The notes under the pieces are model-generated. The model was not told the DNA's origin. It made no database searches and was given only the letters and a program-made list of their open reading frames with translations. From NCBI RefSeq assembly GCF_017308075.1, contig NZ_JAFKFX010000042.1, positions 1 to 64,000 on the forward strand: 64,000 nt of DNA, given 5' to 3'. Every line of letters starts with the position of its first letter. Position 1 is the first letter of the stretch. Source of the DNA: Allobosea sp. GTDB taxonomy: Bacteria; Pseudomonadota; Alphaproteobacteria; Rhizobiales; Beijerinckiaceae. Positions 33,567-41,108 of this stretch are shown here, in pieces. The position numbers and the translations under genes are program-made.

Positions 33567-33830
33567 ATGATCACCGGAAATGGCTACTTAAACCTGCCTG
33601 ATGGGCGCGGCGCTGATGTATCTTATCAGTTCTCCAGCGAATACGACGATCAACGAGCCGGTTATTTGTTTTTTGAGACAGAAGAATTTGACGACGGCCT
33701 GTTTGGCCATCGAATGAGACTGGACTGCGATGACGGCACTACCGTCCTTGTTGTCGTGGTCAGCCGAAGCGATCGGCATCTGGCCGTCGCGGGACGCATG
33801 ATACCTGCAGAGGAAGCTCTGGCGGCCTAG
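33567..33830 (+). CDS. Small acidic hypothetical protein
   Basis: An 87-residue beta-rich, acidic protein (MITGNGYLNLPDGRGADVSY QFSSEYDDQRAGYLFFETEE FDDGLFGHRMRLDCDDGT). Its composition is natural for a real protein and unlike the shadow frames around it. No family is recognised. Confidence 0.5.
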   Translation: MITGNGYLNLPDGRGADVSYQFSSEYDDQRAGYLFFETEEFDDGLFGHRMRLDCDDGTTVLVVVVSRSDRHLAVAGRMIPAEEALAA

Positions 33831-34371
33831 TCTGACTGCGCCTGCATTCTCCAAAAGCCAGTATTGGCAACGAGGGTATGATGTTCAAACGTGTGGATAG
33901 ATTACGATATCTCAGTATTAGGGCGCGTGCGGATGAAAGGCGAAAGCGAGCAAAGAGAGACGCTCGTGATCTGGTGCTTCAGAATGCGAAGATCGTTCTT
34001 GCCGCAGAGAACGATAATGCGCCTGCGACGCCTCCACTCCGAACGCTTATTTGACATTTCGGAAGTCAGTCAACGCCCCGACATCGCACTGCGGTCCGGA
34101 GATGGTGGCAACGACAACGTTTGGGGCGTCGACGGTGTGCAATGTTGTGCGCCGTTGCCGCTGACTCGTTGGGTACCTCCGGTCCGGTTCGGAATTTTAC
34201 GAACGAGCTTTCTTACTACCGGGCCGGTGCGGCCGTGTGAGGGCGGGAACCCGAGGGTTACTCCTGTTGGGTATGTCATTTGACGGTCCAGCGGCGCTAT
34301 TTTTGCGCTTCCCTGATTTGCTTTGCCTATGCCGTGTCGTTCCGAAACGCTGTGTATCGCGCGGGGCCAAC
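33831..34371. other. Intergenic, 541 bp
   Basis: Open frames exist on both strands but have implausible composition and no ribosome binding sites. No repeat or promoter motif was recognised. Confidence 0.3.
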
Positions 34372-34575
34372 ATGCCGACGAGAGGCCGACCCACTTCAAA
34401 TCATGCTGAGGCGACAGTTCACTTGCTATCGGCTTTTTTCTGCCTGGATGGTCAAACCCGGCAGGGTCAGCGACTTCGGGCAGCTATCGAAGGCCTGCTA
34501 GCAGAGCTTGCGTATGCTGAGCAGCCGGCGCCCCCCTCGAATGTCATTCCGTTCTGCCGGCGAGTATCTGAATAG
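34372..34575 (+). CDS. Small hypothetical protein
   Basis: A 67-residue helical protein (MPTRGRPTSNHAEATVHLLS AFFCLDGQTRQGQRLRAAIE GLLAELAYA) ending SNVIPFCRRVSE. The PSNVIPF-type C-terminus recurs in small alphaproteobacterial regulators and island proteins. The upstream in-frame extension to 34237 is not credible. No domain is assigned. Confidence 0.4.
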   Translation: MPTRGRPTSNHAEATVHLLSAFFCLDGQTRQGQRLRAAIEGLLAELAYAEQPAPPSNVIPFCRRVSE

Positions 34576-34629
34576 TTCGGGCTGGAACCAATTGATCCGC
34601 CGCGCGTAGGCTGCCCGGGAGGGGCAGCT

Positions 34630-34728
34630 ATGCTTATAACTGAACGCGTGTGGGGCGTCCTGCTCAGGGTCGCGATCGTTGCTGTACTGGGTGTTGGCGT
34701 TCTCCTGCCATTGGTGTTTTTGCGGTAG
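34630..34728 (+). CDS. Single-span membrane miniprotein (32 aa)
   Basis: The ATG at 34630, preceded by GGGAGGGG, opens 32 codons: MLITERVWGVLLRVAIVAVL followed by GVGVLLPLVFLR. It would be a one-helix membrane miniprotein. The good ribosome binding site and clean hydrophobicity argue for a real gene, but 99 bp is short enough for chance. Confidence 0.35.
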   Translation: MLITERVWGVLLRVAIVAVLGVGVLLPLVFLR

Positions 34729-34957
34729 CCCTCGCGCGCTGTGCGTGATCGCGCGCGTGAGACGCAATTTCCCATGTTAGCGCAAAAGCTCGTATACGCG
34801 GCCGTTCCTGCGGGCGAGCGCTCCATGCCCTGACTCACCCCCAGCCGCGCAGTTGCGCAAGATCAAAGCTCCCGCCCCGCAGGTGCGCTTTATTTTAGGC
34901 GTTATGCCTGCGCCTGCCGATCTGAAGCACATTGTGTCGAATTGAACGGGGCTTGGG

Positions 34958-35167
34958 ATGTCAAGAAGAGCAATGCGACCGCGCTTCGCGGTGCTATTGG
35001 AACGTGCCAGAGCCCGGCGCCGGAGGGCAAAGCCGGCCACTGTGCAGGTGTTGCAGCAGCAAGAACCTGACGAAAGCCCCAACGATGACCTGAACGGAGG
35101 CCAGTTGACTGAAGCTGACTCCCTCGCGCGCTTGCGCGCGCATGAGGAAAAACTGTATTTGGACTAG
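34958..35167 (+). CDS. Small basic-acidic hypothetical protein
   Basis: A 69-residue protein with an Arg-rich N-terminal helix (MSRRAMRPRFAVLLERARAR RRRAKPATVQVLQQQ) and an acidic tail (DDLNGGQLTEADSLARLRAH EEKLYLD). It might bind nucleic acid. It is not a known family. Confidence 0.35.
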   Translation: MSRRAMRPRFAVLLERARARRRRAKPATVQVLQQQEPDESPNDDLNGGQLTEADSLARLRAHEEKLYLD

Positions 35168-35228
35168 TGCTCGATTACGCGACCGTTCCTGTGGTGGGCG
35201 GGCGGGAGAGATAGAGGCGCCCCCTCTG

Positions 35229-35253
35229 GGAACCACCTCGTGCTACCCGCGTT
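35229..35253 (+). promoter_or_regulatory. EcfG promoter inside the integrative element
   Basis: GGAAC, 16 bases, CGTT, a perfect match, 33 bp before the lipocalin start. It links a gene within the mobile region to the host stress regulon. Confidence 0.7.
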
Positions 35254-35285
35254 GCAGAATCGCATTTCGCCACGCGGGATTTCAG

Positions 35286-35825
35286 ATGCGCTACAGCTCG
35301 ATCATTGCCCTCACCACTGGCCTGCTCCTCGGAGCCTGCAATCCCCTCGACAATGCACCTGTCGGCAACGCCCGCGTACCTGAGCCTGCCAAGTCGGTCG
35401 AACTCGAGCGCTACCTGGGTAAGTGGTATGAACTGGCCAGGTACGAGGCCAGCTTTCAGCGCGGCTGTGAAGCGGTGACCGCGAAATACTCGCTCCGGCC
35501 CGACGGTGACGTGAGAGTCATCAACACCTGCCGTCAGGATTCGCCTAAAGGTCCTGCGCGATCTGCTGAGGCTGTGGCCAAGCCGGTTGAAGGATCCAAC
35601 GGGGCCAAACTCAGGGTCTCGTTCTTCCAACCAATATACGGCGACTACTGGGTCCTGGACCGCGCTAATGACTACTCGTGGGCGATCGTCGGCGAGCCGT
35701 CTGGCAAGAACTTGTGGATCCTGTCACGCACTCCGAACGTCTCCGAGAGGCAATATCAGCGCCTCGTTCAGCGGGCAGCAGGGCTTGGCTACGACGTGTC
35801 CATGCTTCGCCGGACAAAGTTCTAG
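35286..35825 (+). CDS. Outer-membrane lipocalin (Blc-like lipoprotein)
   Basis: This 179-residue lipoprotein has a signal with lipobox LLGAC (MRYSSIIALTTGLLLGACNP) and a lipocalin barrel. The N-terminal signature is RYLGKWYELARYEASFQRGC, the second DYWVLDRANDYSWAIVGEPS, and the third ILSRTPNVSE. Bacterial lipocalins bind lysophospholipids or fatty acids at the outer membrane and are stress-induced: E. coli blc is under RpoS. The perfect EcfG promoter here is the alphaproteobacterial equivalent. The start at 35286 follows from the lipoprotein signal. Confidence 0.85.
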   Translation: MRYSSIIALTTGLLLGACNPLDNAPVGNARVPEPAKSVELERYLGKWYELARYEASFQRGCEAVTAKYSLRPDGDVRVINTCRQDSPKGPARSAEAVAKPVEGSNGAKLRVSFFQPIYGDYWVLDRANDYSWAIVGEPSGKNLWILSRTPNVSERQYQRLVQRAAGLGYDVSMLRRTKF

Positions 35826-35955
35826 AGCGGCATTGGAAGCGCCAACCGGTTCCAACCGGTGCCAGGTGCTTCCAACTGGCGGGGGGTTATAGGGGGTATA
35901 CACACACACGGCGTTGGAAGCCTTGGAAGCCAGTTGGAAGGCCAGTTGGAAGCTG
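35826..35955. repeat. Cluster of TTGGAAG / CTTCCAA repeats
   Basis: The motif TTGGAAG or its complement occurs in at least six copies in 130 bp, several extended as AGTTGGAAGC or CTTGGAAGCC, with related AACCGGTTCCAACCGG and a short CACACACAC tract. They lie between the convergent lipocalin and helicase genes. Iteron-like binding for replication initiation or a regulator is possible. Confidence 0.6.
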
Positions 35956-35966
35956 GTGAGTTTAGC

Positions 35967-37235
35967 TCATTCGAACACGACCAGGCGGCTTCGTTTGCGC
36001 GAGGCTGAGCCCTCCGTGACCATCCGGATCCGGCCCTCGTCCATGAGCCGACGCATGGCATCGACGAGGTTGTCCCGCTTCAGCCCCTTGGCTTCAGAAT
36101 GTTTCAGGAAGACTGTCGGCGCATATGTTGAGCACGGCGTCGCAGTGACGTTGACGCCCTGATCGGTGAGCTTCTGCAGGAGTGCCAGGAAGATCTCCTC
36201 ATGGCGTTTCTCGACGAACGCCAGTGCCTCGGGAGGCAACCCATCGTCCAGAACGAAAGCACCGGCGCGCCAGCGCAGCTTCATCTCATCGCCGGCGGCG
36301 CCATAATTGGCCTTCATCGTCTTCAAAACACGAATGTCAGGATCGACGTCCTTCCCCTCGGGTCGCGTCAGATAGATCCGACTCCGCACCGAGTTATTCC
36401 AGGCCGTAGAGCCGGACGTGCCCGAACCGGTTTGCATGCCGGACACCGACGGGTGCGAGAGCAGGAGCACAGCGCAGTTCCATTTGATGGCCAGGCCGCG
36501 AAGCATCGCGACGAACTGCCGGACCTGGCCACGCTTGATCTCGTCGCCGCCAAACAAGTCGGCGCTCGTATCGAGTACGACCAACCCTGGCTGGTGGCGG
36601 GCAACATGATTGTCGAGGCTGAAGAAGTTACTGGTCGGCTGCATGACGCCCTTGGGATCAGGCGTCGCAAGTAGCGCGTCACGATCGGCCAGAGGAATAA
36701 GCCGGAAGTCGGCTAGATCGGCGAGCGTCCGGTCATGCGCCGCGACGATGTCAGCAAGCCTGCGGTGGAACTCGTCTGCCTCATCTTCCGCGCCCAGATA
36801 GACAACCCGGCACGGGGCTGGGGTGAGCCCTAGCGTCTCGACGCCGAGGCAGGCTGCAGCGGCAATCTGAACGCCAAGCAAGCTCTTACCGACGCCGCCA
36901 TCCCCGGCGAGGATTGTCACCTGACGGGTTGGGATAAGGCCTTCAATAAACCACTCGCGCTGCGGAACCGGCACGCCGTGCCAGTCGGCCGGATTGACGA
37001 AGGGAAGTGGTGCGCCCTTTGGGCCTGAAGGGTCGTTGTCGTTGTCGGCTTTCGGGCGGGCCGCCAGTGCCGCCTCACGGGTTTCGAACTCAAGTTCGAG
37101 TTCTTCGCGCTCATCTCGGAGGATGGCGGTGCGCACTGCCACGTACTCGGCGACGATGGCCTCAATTTGCTCCGGCGTCTCGTCTCCACCAAAAATCAGG
37201 CGAGGACGGTCGGTTTCAGGCGCAGTTTCGGTCAA
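35967..37235 (-). CDS. RepA-like RecA-fold helicase/ATPase (AAA_25)
   Basis: About 422 residues from a TTG at 37235 (a longer frame begins at 37322 but overlaps the upstream gene by 107 bp). The RecA-type ATPase core has Walker A LAGDGGVGKSLLGVQI, the acidic residue in YLGAEDEADEFHRR, Walker B LVVLDTSADLFGGDE, and VLLLSHPSVSGM with GSGTSGSTAWNNSVRSRIYL. This is the RSF1010 RepA/phage replicative helicase family. A C-terminal winged-helix-like region follows (LLQKLTDQGVNV, LKRDNLVDAMRRLMDEGRIR). It probably replicates the element after excision. Confidence 0.75.
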   Translation of the reverse strand: MTETAPETDRPRLIFGGDETPEQIEAIVAEYVAVRTAILRDEREELELEFETREAALAARPKADNDNDPSGPKGAPLPFVNPADWHGVPVPQREWFIEGLIPTRQVTILAGDGGVGKSLLGVQIAAAACLGVETLGLTPAPCRVVYLGAEDEADEFHRRLADIVAAHDRTLADLADFRLIPLADRDALLATPDPKGVMQPTSNFFSLDNHVARHQPGLVVLDTSADLFGGDEIKRGQVRQFVAMLRGLAIKWNCAVLLLSHPSVSGMQTGSGTSGSTAWNNSVRSRIYLTRPEGKDVDPDIRVLKTMKANYGAAGDEMKLRWRAGAFVLDDGLPPEALAFVEKRHEEIFLALLQKLTDQGVNVTATPCSTYAPTVFLKHSEAKGLKRDNLVDAMRRLMDEGRIRMVTEGSASRKRSRLVVFE

Positions 37236-37479
37236 GGGCGTGAAGCCTCCGGTAGGCCGCTTCAGCGGCGTTGTTGATTTTGGCGAAGAGGTCCGGCGAG
37301 AAGTTCGCGACTCGCTGGCCAAAAGCTGCCGGCGGCGCGGCGATGAACGTGCCGTTGGGGCGCAGCCGAAGGCGAAAGCCCGAGAGCTTCATGTCGTCGA
37401 ACGATATTGAGAAGCGCGCGACAGTGCGCGCCGTGCTGCCACCTGGATCAGGCAGCGGCACGAAGTCGATGATCTGCAT
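37216..37479 (-). CDS. Small hypothetical protein before the helicase
   Basis: An 87-residue protein (MQIIDFVPLPDPGGSTARTV, SISFDDMKLSGFRLRLRPNG, AFGQRVANFSPDLFAKINNA AEAAYRRL). The fold looks like the small SpoVG-like proteins that recur in alphaproteobacterial prophage replication modules, without certain assignment. It overlaps the TTG start of the helicase by 20 bp, implying co-translation. Confidence 0.5.
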   Translation of the reverse strand: MQIIDFVPLPDPGGSTARTVARFSISFDDMKLSGFRLRLRPNGTFIAAPPAAFGQRVANFSPDLFAKINNAAEAAYRRLHALDRNCA

Positions 37480-37643
37480 CTAGCAGTCTCCGATGTGTGG
37501 AATGACCCGCCGGCGAACGCGGGCGGGGTAGGGGAGTTGTCCAAAAATCAGTGGGACAGTGACGAAAGAAAACGTAGCGATTACATGGGAAGAAATTTCG
37601 TCCCACTTTCCGCTAACTACTTGTCATCACTTGGCTCTTTGGC

Positions 37644-37660
37644 TCCCCTAGGGAGCGCCA
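37644..37660 (+). repeat. Putative attachment-site core, copy 2
   Basis: Identical to 26935-26951, same orientation, 10.7 kb away. It marks a likely right boundary of the integrative element. GGCTCCC-CTA-GGGAGCGCC can also form a short hairpin here. Confidence 0.55.
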
Positions 37661-37690
37661 GCAAAATCAGCGACTTAGCGTCGATTTTGC
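37661..37690. repeat. Inverted repeat beside attachment core
   Basis: GCAAAAT ... ATTTTGC outer arms with inner CGAC/GTCG and loop TTAGC, directly after the 17-bp repeat. It may be a terminator or a recombinase-binding structure. Confidence 0.45.
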
Positions 37691-37838
37691 TTCGGCTGTT
37701 GAATATTCATCAAATAGCCTAGTCCAGTTCAAAATGCGCGGTGACGCGCATTAACGCCTCTGCTTGATTGGCGTGAGCAGGCGAGCGTGCTCTCGTTTGT
37801 TCGGTGCCACGTCCACAGGGCGGGTAAGCGAGGGTGGG

Positions 37839-38291
37839 ATGATTGTTCACGTCTCGATCGCTGCTGCGTTATTCGCGTGCTTCGCATGCGTGCCCGGCAT
37901 GGCCCGGGCAAAAGATACTGATGGCTGGACCGACGTCTACGCGTGCGGCGCATCGACCGGCCATAGCTTTATGATGAATGGGGATGGATGGTCCTCTGAC
38001 GGCATCAGCAAAGGCGTCATCGTTCTGCGCAAGCGAAACGCTGATTACGATCTCCTCATCGGCGATGCGACCGGAGCGAAATTCTCGGCTTTAGAAGATG
38101 GCGCCACGATCGCTTCCAGAGAACAAGAGGGGGTCCTTCAGGTACTGGTCGTCTATCCAACTTTGACCATCGAAACGTTTCTCTTCGCCGCCCCAGAGCG
38201 CGGTCGGACGACCGTTGCCTGGACTAGCAGTAAGCGCGCCGGTGTGGCGGACCGGGTTTCAGCCTTCGTTAGCTCTTGCATCGTGCGCTAA
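37839..38291 (+). CDS. Secreted hypothetical protein
   Basis: A 150-residue protein with a signal peptide (MIVHVSIAAALFACFACVPG MARA) and a beta-rich mature domain (DTDGWTDVYACGASTGHSFM, DYDLLIGDATGAKFSALEDG, VLQVLVVYPTLTIETFLFAA). Two Cys (YACG, SSCIV) could form a disulfide. No family is recognised. The start at 37839 is set by the signal peptide. It lies just outside the putative right att repeat and so may be core genome. Confidence 0.55.
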   Translation: MIVHVSIAAALFACFACVPGMARAKDTDGWTDVYACGASTGHSFMMNGDGWSSDGISKGVIVLRKRNADYDLLIGDATGAKFSALEDGATIASREQEGVLQVLVVYPTLTIETFLFAAPERGRTTVAWTSSKRAGVADRVSAFVSSCIVR

Positions 38292-38839
38292 GACGCCTGC
38301 CATGAAGAATGTTGCGATTGTCATCGTGGGAGAAATAGTAATATTATTTTAAAAATAACACTTTAATACAGTATATTTATTATATTTCTTATCTAACAAA
38401 TCTTTAACATCATAAGCTCTCTGCGTGCTCTGCTTGGTCAGGAACAGTCCAAGACGCCTGATTTGGAGCGCATCATGATGGATCAGAGATATCGCTCTGT
38501 AATTCAAAATTTTGCGTCAAATCATCTTTCTAGGCCGCGAGATGACAATGACGGAAGGTATCGCCATTCTCATCGAATGGATTTATATAGTCCGGACCAT
38601 GTTTTACGGGTTTCTGCTCGTGAGCTGTTTGGTGGCAGGGCTGCGCGTAGGGCTATAGCGATCGTCTCGCGCGTTAAAGAAACTGTGTCCGGACTATCGC
38701 GAGCCTACGCGACCGGTCCGCGCCGGTGGGGCTGGGGCTTCCCGATGCCTCGCTCCATCCCGATGAACATCGACCGACGGTCTTGTTCACCTCCCGTTGA
38801 CCTGTGCCGGCGTCCAATGCCGGGAGAGAAGGAGAAGTC
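38292..38839. other. Intergenic, 548 bp, with an AT-rich core
   Basis: 38330-38405 is strikingly AT-rich for this genome. It includes, on the minus strand, TAATAAATATACTGTA (38382-38367), a relative of the AAATATAC motif seen upstream of sulfur genes. A frame from 38463 shows no convincing protein. Promoter DNA for the Gly/Tyr-rich gene is expected here. Confidence 0.3.
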
Positions 38840-39181
38840 ATGCATAAACTTTTCGCGCTGGCGGCCTTTACGGTCGGCGCTGCCTTTATCACCCCCATTC
38901 AGGCTTCCGAGGCGATTTCTCAGAGTCTGGCGCAACGGCTGGACGGCACCGCGGCCGCGTACAGCATGACCGAGGCCAAGCGGCGCCGGCTCTACATGAT
39001 GGATCAGGCCAATCGGCAGCAGCGCTATGGTCGCGGTGGGCCAGGGTATAATCGTGGTTACGGGCCGCCGCCGCGCTATGGATACGGCCCGGGGTACGGC
39101 TACGGCCCGCGTCCGGGTTATGGTCGTGGTCCGGGCTATTATGGTCCCCGTCCGGGATATCGTCCGCCTCCGCGGTGGTGA
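38840..39181 (+). CDS. Secreted Gly/Tyr/Pro-rich repeat protein
   Basis: A 113-residue protein with a signal peptide (MHKLFALAAFTVGAAFITPI QA), a short helical part (AISQSLAQRLDGTAAAYSMT EAKRRRLYMMDQANRQQR), and a C-terminal half of GYGPG/RPGYG repeats (GYGPPPRYGYGPGYGYGPRP). Such low-complexity tails occur in adhesive or matrix proteins, but no function is assigned. A strong terminator follows. Confidence 0.65.
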   Translation: MHKLFALAAFTVGAAFITPIQASEAISQSLAQRLDGTAAAYSMTEAKRRRLYMMDQANRQQRYGRGGPGYNRGYGPPPRYGYGPGYGYGPRPGYGRGPGYYGPRPGYRPPPRW

Positions 39182-39187
39182 TGTTGG

Positions 39188-39218
39188 AGAGCGACGGGCA
39201 ACCGTCGCTCTTTTCTTT
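39188..39218 (+). terminator. Rho-independent terminator
   Basis: The stem GAGCGACGG (39189-39197) pairs with CCGTCGCTC (39102+100 frame, i.e. 39202-39210) around GCAA, followed by TTTTCTTT. It ends the Gly/Tyr-rich gene. Confidence 0.85.
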
Positions 39219-39634
39219 GCGCGCTGGTTCATGAGAGCGCTCCGCTCCCGACGCGGACGGCCTGGACCTCGGCTACGCCAATATTCTCCAAACACCTAAG
39301 GTGTGCATACGGTTGCTCTCCGGGCTCTGCCGGTGGGCTGGGAGGCGACTCGTCCTCCGTCTCGGGCCTCAGGGGCGCGGTAAAGCATCTCGCCCGGACG
39401 CCCTCCGGACTCGTCAGCCGATATCCGCCGCCGTTTCCCAGTCGGAATAATTTCATCTCCGAGCAGACCTGCGTCGAGCATAGTAAGTGCTGACAGTGCG
39501 GGATTTTGAATAAATATACTTATTCTCCCGATGCTATTGATCAAGCATTCGATCCAGGTACGAATATCGATGACGACCGCCTGCCGAAGTCGGAGTGCAG
39601 TCATAGCTGCCTCAAATCTTATCGAGAGCGTATC
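39219..39634 (+). promoter_or_regulatory. Upstream region of the cysteine-synthase-like gene with AAATATACTT motif
   Basis: No gene is seen in these 416 bp. An AT-rich block at 39503-39540 contains AATAAATATACTTATT (39509-39524), 110 bp before the start. It shares AAATATAC[GT]T with sites before the LLM operon, the first acetyltransferase and the flavin reductase. It could be bound by the CysB-like regulator. Confidence 0.4.
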
Positions 39635-40639
39635 ATGGCATCTGGACACGATCATTTCGCGGCGCTGGTCGGCGATACGCCGCTGCTCGAACTCAACCGC
39701 TTCGCCGAGGGACTTAAGCTCGGCGCGCGGATCCTTGCCAAGATCGAGTATCTGAATCCTGCCGGCAGCATCAAGGACCGGACGGCCTGGGGCCTCATTC
39801 GCGACGCCGAGGAAAGCGGCCAGCTGAAGGCGGGCCAGCGTATCGTCGACCTCACCAGCGGGAATACGGGGATCGGGCTCGCCGCGCTGGCAGCCGCGCG
39901 CGGCTATCCCTCGAAGTTCTATCTGCGCAACACGATCAGCGACGACAAGCTCAAGCTGCTCCAGCATTATGGCGCCGAGATCGTTCTGATCGACAACAGC
40001 GTCTTCCTCGAACCGGGCGCCATTCACGCGATCATCGACCGGGTCCGTCGCGAGAACCCGGATGCCTACTACACCAATCAACGGGCGAACCCTGCCAATC
40101 CGCGTATCCATTTCGAAACGACCGGCCCCGAGATCTGGCGCGGGACGGAAGGCCAGATCGACATTTTCGTGGCAGCGGTCGGAACCGGAGGCACGATCTC
40201 CGGCACGGGGCGCTTCCTGAAGGCGCATAATCCCGAGGTGAAGGTCGTCGTCGTCGAGCCCGGGCCGGCCTCCGTGCCCTCGCTCGAAACCCCTTATCCG
40301 GACGCCATCGAGGGCGTTCACAAGGTCACGGATGTCGAACCCGGCTACTTGCCGGAGAATTTCGACGCATCCGTCGTCGACGAGGTGATCGTGACGGAGA
40401 CGGCGCAGGCGCGGGAGTTCGTCCGGATTCTGGCGCAGCGGGAAGGTATCCTGGCCGGAACCTCGTCCGGCGCGGTGCTGTTCGCCGCCTCTGCGCTCGC
40501 GCGGCGGCCCGAGAACGCCGGCAAGACCATCGTCGCCATCGTCGCCGACAGCGGCGAGCGCTATCTCAGCCCGCCAAAGCTCGGCCCCGCTCTTGCCGAG
40601 AAGTCAGCGCGAGCGCCCTTTTCGGACGCTCCTGCGTAG
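39635..40639 (+). CDS. Cysteine synthase family PLP enzyme (CysK-like, divergent)
   Basis: This 334-residue fold-type II PLP enzyme has the PLP Lys in NPAGSIKDRTAWG, substrate loop TSGNTGIGLAALAAARG, phosphate loop GTGGTISGTGRFLKAH, and AGTSSGA near the C-terminus. CysK joins O-acetylserine and sulfide to make cysteine. Two regions differ from ordinary CysK. The usual TMPETMS-type segment is LRNTISDDKLKLLQHYGAEI, and the loop before GPHKIQGIG is longer (LETPYPDAIEGVHKVTDVEP). It could therefore use another acceptor or donor (cystathionine beta-synthase-like or a thiol-transfer role). The start at 39635 is at the family N-terminus. Confidence 0.8.
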   Translation: MASGHDHFAALVGDTPLLELNRFAEGLKLGARILAKIEYLNPAGSIKDRTAWGLIRDAEESGQLKAGQRIVDLTSGNTGIGLAALAAARGYPSKFYLRNTISDDKLKLLQHYGAEIVLIDNSVFLEPGAIHAIIDRVRRENPDAYYTNQRANPANPRIHFETTGPEIWRGTEGQIDIFVAAVGTGGTISGTGRFLKAHNPEVKVVVVEPGPASVPSLETPYPDAIEGVHKVTDVEPGYLPENFDASVVDEVIVTETAQAREFVRILAQREGILAGTSSGAVLFAASALARRPENAGKTIVAIVADSGERYLSPPKLGPALAEKSARAPFSDAPA

Positions 40640-41108
40640 CCGAGAAGCAGGGCCATCGCCGTGCAGCGACCAATCGTCTCGCGTTCCGGTCGCTCAGAAA
40701 CAAATCCTCGCCTCATCTGAGGAAAAACGCATGTTTTGTTTCATTGCAATAAATAATAATCCAAGCAACAATCCTAAATGCGTTGATGCTTCGAACGTCT
40801 TCGCCGCGGGATTTGCTGGAGCAGCTTGCGCCGCGTCAACAACGCTAAAAGCACCACGATGTCTCGTGGGCTCCTTCTATTTTGGAGGCGCGAATGTCTA
40901 TGACGTTCAGTACAGCAAAATCGGCCATGGGCTCGGTCTTCCATCGAAGGCCCTGACCTTCTGAGCCGTCGCCAGGAGCGGCTCGGGCCGCGATCCTGCA
41001 CTCCCTTCGATTCAGTCACAGCCCTGGATCGGCGCAGTCCCATGCGGGCCGCAAGCGCGGCTGCGCAATCGAACCCGCGCGTCCATCCAGTCCAGACAGG
41101 CCGCTTCC
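40640..41108. other. Intergenic, 469 bp
   Basis: No convincing gene. 40728-40780 is AT-rich (ATGTTTTGTTTCATTGCAAT and following) and probably contains the promoter of the OsmC/transporter operon. The AAATATAC motif is absent. Confidence 0.3.

Noticed and set aside
33891-34283. 130-codon frame in the intergenic stretch
   Set aside because: Arg/Pro/Gly-rich without any recognisable feature or ribosome binding site.
35826-35955. Repeat cluster considered as a CRISPR array
   Set aside because: Units are about 7-12 bp, in both orientations and irregularly spaced, without unique spacers or cas genes.
37644-37660. tRNA gene at the att-like repeat
   Set aside because: Only the last 17 bases resemble a tRNA; no T-loop, anticodon arm or D-arm can be folded upstream of either copy.
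38463-38969. 168-codon open frame before the Gly/Tyr-rich gene
   Set aside because: Mixed composition, overlaps the start of the well-supported secreted protein in another frame; only the first 70 codons look even partly natural.
40593-40964. Plus-strand frame after the cysteine-synthase-like gene
   Set aside because: It begins inside that gene and its composition changes abruptly at the AT-rich block; no start with a ribosome binding site.
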